From contig OU452230.1 in NCBI GenBank assembly GCA_911728455.2, positions 2,344,300 to 2,408,299 on the forward strand: DNA of 64,000 nt. The letters are read 5' to 3'. A program made the position numbers and the translations under genes. How positions within the stretch are numbered: the stretch's first letter is position 1; every line of letters begins with the position of its first letter. Below, piece after piece: positions 1-12,700 of this stretch. The stretch is from Marthasterias glacialis. Taxonomy: Eukaryota; Echinodermata; Asteroidea; Forcipulatida; Asteriidae. A model generated the notes under the pieces. It was not told the origin of the DNA. It ran no database searches and worked only from the letters and a program-made list of their open reading frames with translations.

Positions 1-593
1 AGAGATTACTTTCGTTATATATCAAATTCGAGAAAATTCCATTTGAAGATTACGCAGATCACCGCTGCTTATATTGATTGCGTAAACAGAAATACGCCAT
101 GGCATGGACACGTACAAAATCATACGGCAAAGCACACGAAGTTTTTCGTTCCTTTCATCACTGAAGCGTAGGATGTGTGTTTATTTAAAACTTACATGAT
201 GGAAACGCATTTCTATATTTTCTGGTTTGTATTTAAAGGTTTTTACTTTGAATGAAATTACTTCAAATCCATTTATGGTTTTTATTACTGCTCTATTTAT
301 TTCTCTATTTTTTTTGTCTTGCCCTTTAAAACATTTGATAAGTTTCCTTTAGTTTTTTTTTCTTCTAATGTTTTAGCAGTTTGTGTGTCTTTTTACTCAA
401 ATTTTATTATCTTCATATACATCTTGAAGTAACATCAATGCAGTTCAGCTCATGGCTGCCGGAACAATTTTATTGAAATGAACCACTCAGAAATAATTTC
501 CCCCTCCAAAGAGCTATGATGTAGGTCTATCTTTCACTTAACGCCTTTGAAAAATAAGTTGATTGTAAAATGTGTAATGTTTCATTCTTGAAG
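1..593. other. AT-rich non-coding sequence, upstream or intronic
   Basis: No exon, RNA gene or clear repeat is visible. The stretch is AT-rich with several T-runs. It is either an intron or the upstream region of the spliced gene whose first visible exon begins at 594. Confidence 0.5.
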
Positions 594-735
594 ATTGAAA
601 GTCCGAGGGCATCTCCAGATACTATGTTGGCAGTTGATCTTCTGCAGGCGTCCAAACCTCACAGCATCAAGGCGTGCCCCACTCCATCGCCGTCTAGCGA
701 AGACGAAGAACATATCGTGCAGAGCAAAACTGAAG
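594..735 (+). CDS. Unknown gene, exon A
   Basis: Acceptor TTCATTCTTGAAG/A and donor GAAG/GTAGAT. It encodes IESPRASPDTMLAVDLLQ and a Ser/Pro/Glu-rich stretch ending EEHIVQSKTE, closing in phase 1. The frame stays open upstream to an ATG at 570, so this may instead be the first coding exon. The acceptor has a weak pyrimidine tract. Confidence 0.55.
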
Positions 736-3700
736 GTAGATATCTAAATTTAAAAAAAAAGAAAAAGAAAAACTGATTAAATTCATTCGATGTAGCCTCC
801 TTGATTACATTGCGGTAAATCATGCACAGAGTGATACTTGTTGATCAAAGAACATTATCAGGTCACTGTCAGACAAAAAAAAATTACGGCTTTACTTACT
901 GCGGAACTTCGTGCTTATGGTCACTCCCTGCTTTCCGGGGTAAGCGGGAAGCGAAGAGTGCTTACTGCTGTGAAGTAGGCACACACTCAAAAACTCATTG
1001 CTTGCCTGCAAAAAAACACTTTCGTAAACTGGATGTTTCTGCTATCCGTAAATGCCGAAATTTCGCTGAAGTATAATAGAGTCGTGAAAATTGAGTTCTG
1101 AAATCTTATATACATGGTAGAATTGATGTTGGTCTTTAAACTGTTTTTCTGAAACTCTTTGATCTTTATGGAAGCTGCCTTCGAATCTGATGTTGTTTCC
1201 ACTTTCTTGTAAGGCAAGAAGAGTAGCCTACGCATACGCTGCATCCTCAAAACGTCTTCCTGATTCCATAAGACTTCGGTATAACGAGTATTTCGGCATA
1301 ACGAATTCCGGTATAGCGACATTTCTGTTTAACGTGTTTTTGGTAAAACCAAATTTTCAGTATGACGTTGATTCGGTACAACTAGTGAAGTTTGCCAGAA
1401 CGAGGCGTACTTCGATATAACGCGTAGTAGTATCACGAGTGCGTTCGGTATCACGGGTATAATTCGGTATAACGGGTATGCAGTATCACGAGTGTGTTCG
1501 GTATGACCAGAATAGTTCGGTATCACGGGTATAGCTCTATATTATTATTATTTCGGTAACATAAGTATAGATCGATGTAACGAGTGAACAGTTCGGCACA
1601 ACGACGTACTCGGTATAACGAACTTTCGGTGTAAACAGACATGCACTCTTCCAAAAAGCTGCTAAAAACAGCCCTGAACTATTTCTTTCCACATTTTGCA
1701 TGAATAATGCGAAACCAATTTCCCCCACAACCTACCCCAATGTTGTATAAATGGAAAGGTGTAAACAATGCGGAAAAGAGACACTCAGTCTACATGCACA
1801 GTAGACTGGATAACTTGCAGCACATACTATTTGGCGAGCATTTAATTGTTTGATCTACCCTTAAGCCTTAAAAAAAATCGTAACTTCAATTAATTTATTT
1901 GGTCTTGATCTGCACTTGTCTTTCTACTATTACACAATGCCAGTTTGGATTCTTTTATTCCTTTCTCTGCATCACTTTGTACAGTATTATTTTGACTCCC
2001 ATTCCTCATTCTTTATTCACTTGCATCAATAAGGATTATCGTCGGTCTACTTTATCAATAATAATTTCCCCATTTGCTTGTGAGTGAGAGACGAAGAGAC
2101 GGGAATATATACCAATCAGCCGGGGTTGAGCTTTTTGCACGAATACACGGTTTAAAATATTCATAAGGGAGTAGCGATACACCGCCCGCCCTGCCATTAT
2201 TTACGAATCTCTCTTTGTAGCTTCGCTAGTTTAATCACAATTTCCATTTTCGACGGCCAAATTTAATCATCATTACGCCATGTTTGGCTGCAGACCGTCC
2301 CCTCCGTTGCAACATCGCCCGAGGCGGCTCTCTATTCACCATGTTCAATATCGAATTTTCTGGCCAATTGACGCAAGACCATAATAACACAAAGATTTTT
2401 TATGAATTTAATTAGTGGTCCCAATTAAGTGCATATACATTTTATGTAAAGAAAAAAAAAAGATTTATATTTTTTTCTTAAGCTGTACGATTATATCCAA
2501 ATTGGATGGACAATGAGTAACTGTGGGGTTCTTTCACCTTTTTGGGGGTATTTATTCAATACAATTAGAGCGAATCCTTCAAGGACGGGGTACAGCTGTA
2601 CCTAAAAATCAGCATAAGTCACACTGCATGTTATGTCGTGTATTTGTTTTGTTTTTTCCACACAAGTCAACCTTTTTTATATAATACTCCTTTTTCCGGT
2701 GCCAAAAATGATTCCTTTGTTTGCGAGGAACGGGAACGCACCACAACGATTGCCGGCACGTGGGAGTGGAGGAGACGGCACAAACTTAGCTCCCCCCGGC
2801 AGCCTCGACAGATTTTCGGTTCACCCCTTCGGCGCGTTGGCTACTCACTGCTTGATTAACTGCTAAAGAAACAACTAGTGGCAAATATCCTTAATTAAAG
2901 TCGCCCATGGTGCTCTTTTCTCTTGTAATCACGTCCGAAAGGATTACAATAAAGCATCCGTAGATTATTTTACTGTTACAATCTTTTGTGAGCCCTTGTG
3001 TATGTGTGGTTTTTTTTCTGTCCGTAAACTCAGAGTCTACTGCGGAGAGTGTGACAAAACTTGAGAGGCAGTATAGGCGAAATGTGGTTGCCCACCAACT
3101 CATTGCGCGAGGTATGTACAGTACATTGCATGTGTCAATCAATAGTACTGCATTATCAGTGAATTTAACGATCGCACACACCACCATCATAGCTACAACA
3201 AAAACATAATAGTTTAACTCGCATACATCCATAAACAAATATAGCATATACTAAAGACAAAGATCTTCGCAATCACCCAGTGTGAAAACATTTTGTTTGT
3301 AATATTAATGTTTTTGCATTAAACGATCAAAAATATCAGTTCATTTGGTTGGTGACAATGCATGTAAAAAATCAATATATTATACATGTAAAACCATACA
3401 GTGAATCTGGGCTATTATTCTTTCGTGTTTCTTCCGGAGAGCTTTAAAAATCAAAACATATTGTACAAAAAAAGCCTGTTTTTGAATACTCTTTCCAGAA
3501 ATAATGAAAACTGAACATTGAAATCAAAGAATGGAAATCGAAGCTACTTCGATATGTATACTTTCACCTGAGAACAAGTTTTTAAAATAGTGTAGGAAAT
3601 AACAAGCGTATAACCCCCCCCCCCCCGCGTTTCGCCTTAGATTTATAATAATATACAAAACCGGAGTAAAATTAATGGTACACGCACCCTCCGCCCACAG

Positions 3701-6700
3701 ATCGGCTTTGTGTAAAATATTCGTGTTTCGATTTCCTAACACGGTATTAACTGATGACTCAACATTTGGGGCTTGGGGTTGGCATTTCTGTGTGCAGGTG
3801 TACCAACAGCTATGTTCAGGGCAGTATTGGTCGATGTTACCCCTCCCCTTTTTTCCAAAAAAAATGTTACCCAACTGCGGAGACGTTACGCCATTGCCAC
3901 CCACAGTATATCTTCCCAAAATGTCACTAATTTAAAACCAGCGCGTCAACGTTGGTGGAATGACGTATTATAATGAGTTACCGTAATGCCGGGTTTATAG
4001 TATTAGGCCTAACCGATGGTTTATTCTCAACAATTACGGTAATATATCGTTCTTACCTAATGGTATCACAGCACTCTACAGAACTTATTTCACATTATAG
4101 AAATTAAGGGTTTTGTTCAATGCCATTTAAAGGTAGAATGAAGGATTGGTATTCATCGAAAATTATTAAGATTTGTCTGAAAGCTGACTGATTATGGAGT
4201 CCATACCAGTACCAAACTTCCATAGAAATGCTTCTGCCTGAAATACTGTCCCAAAGTCGATAAATTATAATTTGAAGGCCCCAATCTTAATTTCGGTTGT
4301 AACAATCGAAATTAAGAACAATGTGTTTACATGCTGAAAAGTGTGCATGGTTTTTCACTACTTTCTCCTGACTCGGACGACGGATTGAGCCCAAATCTTC
4401 ACTAGTTTGTTTTTCAATGTAGGCCTATCACACAAAGAACACAGCACTATCAGCTGCACCAATCCTATGTTTTAGCCTGCCTTAAAAAAAGTTTACATCA
4501 TTGTTGATTTTTTTTTTGAAGAGTGAAATCATTCCAATCATCTAGTTGTCAGAATACACATCGTGAAAATAACCTGTGAAACTTTCATCCAAATCAGTCT
4601 TCACTCTCTTTCGAGAAATACTACTAAAGGTGTTCGATGCTTTGCATGGTGTGAAGGATAAGAAGTAACTATAACTATTGCGGGCACAACTATGAAAAAA
4701 TCTCTTTTGGGAGGAGTGATGACTCTGAAAAGAGCCGTTGTGGTCTCGACGTTTCGAACAGTAGTACTCTGCTCGTCTTCAGAAGAAGACGTATACTCTG
4801 CAGTATACTTTGTTCGTCTTCTCCTGAAGACGAGCAGAGTGTACTGCTCGAAACGTCGAGACCACACCGGCTCTTTTCAGAGCCAACACTCCTCCCAAAA
4901 GAGATTTATACATTGGCTGTATATATTGTTACTTCTTAACAGCGAAATAACGGTTTCCATTATAAATCGGTTATTTTGTGCACGTTCATATTATGCAAAC
5001 GATGACCATCTCGCTTCAAATGCCTCTAAAATTGCATTTTTCTTTAAATGGAAAACACACCTGGCGAAACAATTGCACTACATACTTGGGAATAAATGTA
5101 CTTTAAGTCAAGTAAATTATTTTGTAGTAACTTGGAAGTACGTTTCTTTTTTCATTTCTGCGAATTATGTAATCTACTTTGTAAGAGTTTAAGAGCCACT
5201 TTGGTTCACTTAGCTGCCACTGCCAGTTAACACCTCCTTCACGATTAGTATCATTGGGTTATTTTACAAGACACATGGGATCACCATTTAATGGTTAAGT
5301 GACCCGGTTGACGACACAGGTGACCCAACCAGGACCCGAACCGCTACCAGAGCTCGATTCCACAAAGAGCTAAGATTGATCTTAAGTGCAAATCAATCTT
5401 AATTGCTAAGCAAATTGTGACGTCACAATACAAATCACGGTGATACTGACAACTCATCTTAAGATGAATCTTGGTGCGTTGTGAAATCAACCCACCTGAA
5501 CCCACACCGGCAAGCTGCTTAAGCAGAAATTATTGCTTAACAATTTTCTGCTCAGCACAATTGAGCAGGATACCAGCCACAGATTGAGAACTGGACGATA
5601 GACTAAACTTTAAAAGGTTATGATTGTATTTCGTTACCAATTGTAACTACCTATTTTGTTACATCATTGGTTGAAATTTACTGTGTATAAGGAGAGTACA
5701 CGGAAACTATGACTTGGACCTTTCATTTACCAAATACTTATAATTATATGATCATCAAAATCCAAGCACAATCCATCTTAACGAGTCGTTTTTTTCGTAA
5801 AAAGCCGAAGAGGGTGAACCTCGCTGTCTGTGCATGTGGACGTGCGTACAATTCCTGACAAACGTTCGTCGTTTTTCTTTCTTTTCGAAAACAAGTCCAT
5901 CTTAGTTAATACAAATTTGTATCGGGTAAGAATGATGGACATTATGGCGCCGATATCCGCCACTTTTGACACTCATGACGGATGAAAATTATTACCTCGA
6001 TCATTGGGTCATTTCTTACACCATCTCAGCTGCCTGGGGAGTATACAGCCTGTGCTGCCAAGAATGTAGCGCACCATGCTAAATCTACCACAAGAACCAC
6101 CATGCCCTCACAGGTACCCAATTTACTCCTGGGTGAAGAGAGCCAATTAATGTTAAGTGTCTTGCTTAAGGACACAGATGTCATGACCGGGAGTCGAACC
6201 TACACCCCTATGACTTTGCCTCTGAGAAATTGAGTCCAGTGTACTAGACAGCTCGGCTCATGGCTAGACTCGCCCTTCAGAAGCGATTGTCTCAGCGAGC
6301 GGAAAACTCACATTGAATAAAGGCATCTATGAAAAAAACTGGCACTACAAAAATAAAGTTATGCTGTGATAAAATGAAAATTGAAAAGAACATATATTAA
6401 AACAAATTACAATATATGTTCTATTATAATATAATAAAAAAAAAAATTGTCCATGTCACAAAAGGGGAATATGTGAAATCTACTCTATGATCATCTGAAA
6501 AGATTTGAAAGTTATATTACACGCATTAATATAGCAACCATTTTAAGATAAAAAAAAAAGATTAAAGCGTGTTGTCACGAGTGGTCTAGCAGCATCAAAC
6601 CTAAGTTCTGATGGCTGGGTCATCATCAGGGTGTGGGTTCAAATCCCGGTTGAGACACTTGTGTCCTTGGGCAAGATACTTTTACTTAACTATAATTGCT

Positions 6701-9700
6701 TCTCATCGCCCAGGAGTAAATGGGTGCAGTGTGAGGGTTGATGTGATCGATCAGCAACCTGTGTGCCAATTTGGATGCCGGTGCTGCATACTCCCAAGGA
6801 GTTGAGATGGTTTTAGAAATGCTTATAAAAAGGTCCAATGGACAGGGGTAGTATAGTGTCAACCTAGTCAGGCGCATTGATGGTTAAGAGTGTCTAATAA
6901 ATTTTTCTTATTATTTATTATCTATTTATCACTATTGTTATTTTTGTTATTATTACTATTAATGAAACTTGAAATGTATTTTTTTTTCAAATATTTTTTG
7001 CATGGTCAACCTGATACCACTAAACATACCTTTTTTATAGCTTTCTTTTGATTCAAGTATCTTCTATTTTACCAAAGAGTCTACGCCTCTTTTAATTCAC
7101 AATAAATAATACGGCAACAATTTAATCAATGAAATGTTGCAGAATAATTCCCCCTCAATCATTCCACCTAATTTTAATCGCTGCACGGCGCACCTCGTAA
7201 ATTTAAGAACTTTTCCATTTAATAAACCTTGGAATTGACTTCAGCTATAGCAAAGCGTCATGTGTTACCCCTCAAGGGGTGTGTTGACGAAAAGAAACTG
7301 TTACTCTTTTTTTCTCTTTTTTTTTCTCTCTCTCTGTTGTGACCATTTTCACACCCCAACGATCGAGTCGGAAAATGAACCAGGGCCAGCACGTGGCCCT
7401 CACTAAGCCGGTCACAATCACGGCAAAGCCCGGCCCGGGGCCTCCGTCAGTTATTGTGGTATGACGGTGCAAGTAATCAGAGTTAAGACCGGGGTTCGCT
7501 TAAAGAGCTCAGGGGTGTTTAAACTTGTATTGTTCGGGCCGCACACAATAAAATGGTCGCGGCCAGAAGTCACCCCTCCCAGGCATCATTACCTGTGATT
7601 AATACTAGAAGTCGGTCTTAAAATGTTCATTTCCTTTATGCCTTTTTATGAAAGCTAGAACAGAAAAGTAATTGATTATTTCAGGGGAGATTTACAGCTT
7701 TTTTTTCTCTCGTCTCCCTTGATAGACTCCGGGGTGCGGGTCCCTGCCCCCCCGAGGAAGGCTTGGACGTCGATGTTCCATCTGTCCCCGTCTTTGCGCG
7801 GTTATACCCGGTCAGCTCTGTGGCCTCGCTCCGCTGCCCTCATATGTAATATTCAACTTGAAATACACTTTAAACGACGTGTGATTAGCTAAACATATAT
7901 TTTATTTCTGCAAGACTACCCCCGTGTTATCAGTTCCAATTTAACAGCGAGAACAGTAAGCTGTAACCGATATCTTAATGGAATTACTTCAAATTACCTG
8001 GACGATTTTCTCCGTTTTTACGGGCTTATCACCCAAATTAAACGGTATCGTCTTACATGCCGAACGCGCTTGGCATTAAATGAATATTATTCCAAAGTGA
8101 TAGTGTAATGTGCATTGTCAGAGAATTTCAATATAATGTCAAATATAACCCAGATTCAGAGCGACCTGATGACCATTATTCCATCAGGAAATACAAGGAA
8201 ATGCAGTTGATTAATTGACAAAGTAGGAGTGCATTTCCTTAACTTTAAAATATGGACACTTTACATTAAGGTTAGGCTTCGCTGACACGGCTGTCTCTTC
8301 CACGACGGGAATTAGACCGATTGAGTTACAACCAATTGGCAATCTGAAATCAACCAAGCCCAAAAGGTCATTTCAAATGATATTCTAAATTGTAAAGAAT
8401 CTGTTTTAGAAGGACCTCTCGACGGGCCATTGTGGAGTCACCGAGGGACGCGTGACCTCCCCCCCCCCCCCACCACTGTTTACTTTCCCATTTGTTAAAC
8501 AAAAGAGACCACCATGAAAAAGATGGTATGATTCTCATATGGAGTCGGGCTTAGGTTAACAAAAATCACGAGATATAATTATGTATTTTAGATTAAAGGG
8601 TATGCCATAATTTGCTTACATTATTGAATGGCCCATTTCCGTAAAACACCGTCTAGGCCTACCTGACAAAATCACGGATATCAAACCAGACAGGTCACAA
8701 AAGCAGGACCATAATCCGCTTCAGGGCCCATTAAAAATGTGTCCACACTTTTAAATCGAGGATTTATCTGTGTTCTCCCACTGTTTGGACTCTGTTTTTC
8801 AAATTATTTTGTTTATAGCCACGTACCTACTTGTTCTGTACACGAAATCGAAACGATAACGTCCTCGGTTTGTTGGAAAACCCGCGATCCATTTTGTCAA
8901 AGTCCTCGATTCCGATGGCTACCGGTGTTTCTGGCAATTTTGGCAGCAGATTGCGCCGCAGCACCTTGTAAACCATTACAAAGTGCCATATAAAATATAT
9001 AAATGGGTCTCACAATTAAAAAAACAGCTCTACTTATCCTGTTAAAAATAAGACAAAACAAATAATGAGCGTTTTGATAACGCCCCTGGGGATGTGATAA
9101 AGCGCTATATAAGAACCCATTGTTATTTTTGTTATCATTATTATTATTGTTATATGACAATATTGCAATTCATGTTCTGATCTTTTGTTCATTTGTTTTT
9201 GTATTCGAACAGAACATCAGCTGAGCACAGAGATTGAACTTAGACGCAATGCTTACCTAACGGCACAACAGAAATACCGAGGTACGTTAAAAACACTTTC
9301 CTTTTTTATTTATTTATTTATTTATTTATTTATTATTATTATTATTTTTTTTTTTTTGGGGGGGGGGGGTTGATTCATAATACCACGTGCCAAAACAAAC
9401 TCAGTTGTGAAGAAGAAATCATATAATTTGTTGGGTGGACAATGTTCGGGACGCCGACAACTGCACAAGTCTTTATCCAACACGACTGTTTCATGAGGCA
9501 GTATGCTTAATGTGGAATGTTATAGCATTCAAGTTCATGGCACAAACTTTATTCGACTGATCCATCGCACCTTCTTGTAGAAAAAGTTGGATATCAATGG
9601 TGTGTAGTTTGTACACGAGTGATTTTTGTTCGGGATAAAGTTTTTTTTTAATGTTCTACGAAACGATCAAGGAAACACGTCTTTGTACTTCATCTAATGT

Positions 9701-12700
9701 TATACACGATAGCTCAAATAGTTCATATTTACTGCTTGCCATGATTTATCCAAAAGTAGCGATGCCAAGTTGTTTTAATCTTTACTTTTTTTTTAAAGCT
9801 TTTCACAAAGTCAATGAAGCATCCTAAAATAATTTTGTTTTCAAGAATCATCAATGATCCTTGGATTTATTCCCGGCTGTTATTTCTCCTGCAGAGAACC
9901 AAGGAGCCCTGAACCATTTTTCCCGCCATATTTTGTCTTCGCACGGCACATGCATGGACTGATATCACCCGCTGTCTGGACAAGTTAATTCTATAATCAT
10001 CAGTGAAAGCTCGTTATAATGATCACCAAGTCGTATAATTAACGTCATAACGAACACTTCATGGGAACACAAGAGCAGAGGAGAAAGTGTCGTTAGGTAC
10101 ATGTTTATGATGAGAATAAATGCCTTTGGAGAGAATTACTACCAGTGACAACAAATACCAGCTTAAACCTGTTCCCTACATCAGTATAACTTTTCATATG
10201 TGAATGCCGGCCTATGATTATTCATGTGCAAGTTCGTCAGTTGCCTTTACAACGTCTACGCAGGCTTATTAAGTCACGATTGGACTCAATGGTAACGAAC
10301 GTTATAACGAGTATTTCAGCATAGAGTCTCCGAAGCAAAAACTAGAGTTACTATGTCAATAAGTTACTCAGTACGGGGAACATGGTCAATTTACAGACTG
10401 CACGGCTTGATATGCGTAAAACAGATGTGTAAAATAAAAATACCGTTAATGCAAATTAATAATTGAAAACAGTACTGATGATGTATTTATGGACATATTT
10501 TACTTGGACTTGTCACTCGAGCTTCGTACTGAAGTGAAGTAAGTTTGTGCCCAACACGGATGCGCAAAGAGTGAAAAGAAAACCAATCTCAAAATTGATA
10601 CAGTAGAGCTCAAGTTCCGATTCGTGAAAAGGTGTTCCATGATAGTCAACCTTTTCATGTTGAAAAGCTTTGCCTTTCGTTTCTTTAATGTTACAATATT
10701 ATGCATGAGTGTAAACACGTGTGCTTTTTCCCCCTTTGTACATGTGGTTGCATTTGTAATCCAAGATGGCGTCGAGGGGAGGGATGCGTAGACAAGACGT
10801 GGTAGGTTATATATGTATACATATCTATTCAAAACCAGCAAAGATTTCAGCTATAATTTAAGCAGTCAGTCGATTTTATGTTCCCAAACCATGCTATCAA
10901 AAATTCTGCCCTTCAAATCGTAAAACGAACCGTCTTGTCGATGTTACTAAAACAGGAAACAATCATGTCTGAATTTTGCAACCGATTTTCTTACCAACGA
11001 CATTTGTTGTTTGTTTTCCTTGTGTATACCCCCAAACACAAACAAAACAATGTACATGTAGTGGTTAATTTCATGTTTATTTCTGTAAATTTTAAAACAT
11101 TTTAATTGGCTAACATGTTACGGAACAAAAGTCTGCACACACACGCGCACAACAGCCGACGGTTTGTGGTTGACATTTTTACTTCAAAGCAACGAATAGT
11201 GTTTAATGTTTATGTTTTCAAAAGAGATTTGTCTCCAATTTGTAAGCCCAGTGAAATTTTAATGAAAGAAATTACAAGCACTTAAGATTTGCATAATTAA
11301 TATCACCTTGAAACTACGCATCATGAATCAAATACAGAAGATTTGTTTCAAGGGAATTATTTAATGAAATGATTTAAAATTTGTCCTCTCGGTGCATGTA
11401 TTTCGTAACAATATAAACCAAAGAAAAACACGTCTTAAAATTAGTACACAATATTGTTGTAATTGGTCCATAAAAAGTATCTCCAACCCAGAACTTTGTT
11501 TTAAAACAAAATCCACGTTGGGTTGGGTGACATCAAACATTATCGTGGATGTTTTAACAATTTGGTTTTACTCTGTGACTGTGTTGTAATACTGTGCTGA
11601 AGTTATTTTTTGGAAATTATCAGTGTTGATGTTGGCGTATGTTAAAAACCTTTCAACTTTGAAATCATTCTAACTACTTTTTAAAGTATCTGTACATACT
11701 TGTGAATAGTAACATTATGAAGTTATTAATAAATATCTGTGTCGACTCAAAAGCGTTTGATTAGCATCAAGTTATGTCCGACATGGACCATCATGTCCGA
11801 CAAACGATTTGGACTATTTAACCCATTATGTCCGACAAACCATTAAAGACCAACCCAAAATGTCCAACAGGCCAAACTGCCCGGCCTACTGTGTCCGACA
11901 AACCATTGAGTCCGACATTGTGGTCCATGTCGGACATGATTGTCAGTAACAAGCGTTCGACACACCCTTAAATTAGCCTGATTCTGAAGGTACCACCTGT
12001 TCATCATTAGTCTTGGTACCACTCGAAACGATATAAAGCACTTATCTGATGTAAAACCTTCCCATGTCTAGTAAAATTGTGTCATTTGGCACCTTAACTG
12101 CTTTGGATATGGTGTCGAGCGAAATGATGATGATAACTCTCGAGGTTTAATGTACGAGGTTGTAACCTTTGCGGATAAAAACGAGGTTCATAAACAGAAG
12201 CAGTATGGTGCCTCTTGTGTTGAGACTCATCTCATTGTGATCTCCATGGTTTCTTCAGGATACTCGACAGGAACAACCGCATGCTAAAAAAACAAAAACT
12301 CTCTTGGGAAAGGCTTTTTTTTCTCAAAAGTTTATTTCACTTTTGTGTGTATTTTTCATTACCCTTAAATTAAAATATGACCATTGTTATGCTTCACTTG
12401 ATTTTATGTTGCAATAAAAAATATAACATAAACATCATGTAGGCCATATAAGAACAATAAATCAATGGCAGATATATGTGCAATCCGTGTATAGATATAA
12501 GTTATTTATGATGCTATTCTATATACGTCAATAAACATTTCTGAAAGGAAAATCTAACGTGAGATGAGTAAAAAAAACCACATTATCAAGTCACTAAAGA
12601 TTGCATTCGAAAACCGAGACAAAAATCAGAAACAAGAAAAACCAGTCACCATTAGCCTTTCTGAGATATGGTGGACACATTAATACAAGCGCACTATTTG

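Larger units (their letters stand above)
3112..9212 (+). other. Long intron between exons B and C
   Basis: Transposon-rich: a TIR element at 4126-4485, a large palindrome at 4660-4935, SINE fragments at 5195-5350, 6015-6262 and 6569-6905, and a MITE at 5357-5487. A poly-C run lies near 3617-3626. The 7270-7860 part is GC-richer and unlike its neighbours but shows no supportable exon. A fossil SINE/LINE tail (AAAGCGCTATATAAGAACCC, then ATT repeats) lies at about 9095-9155. Confidence 0.6.

Noticed and set aside
4692..5192. 166-codon open frame
   Set aside because: It runs through the palindromic element at 4660-4935 into AT-rich sequence and shows no domain; a by-product of the inverted repeat.
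7270..7860. GC-richer patch in the B-C intron as an exon or ncRNA
   Set aside because: No phase-compatible AG/GT-bounded frame and no recognisable RNA; possibly a conserved element or old repeat, which cannot be decided without alignment.
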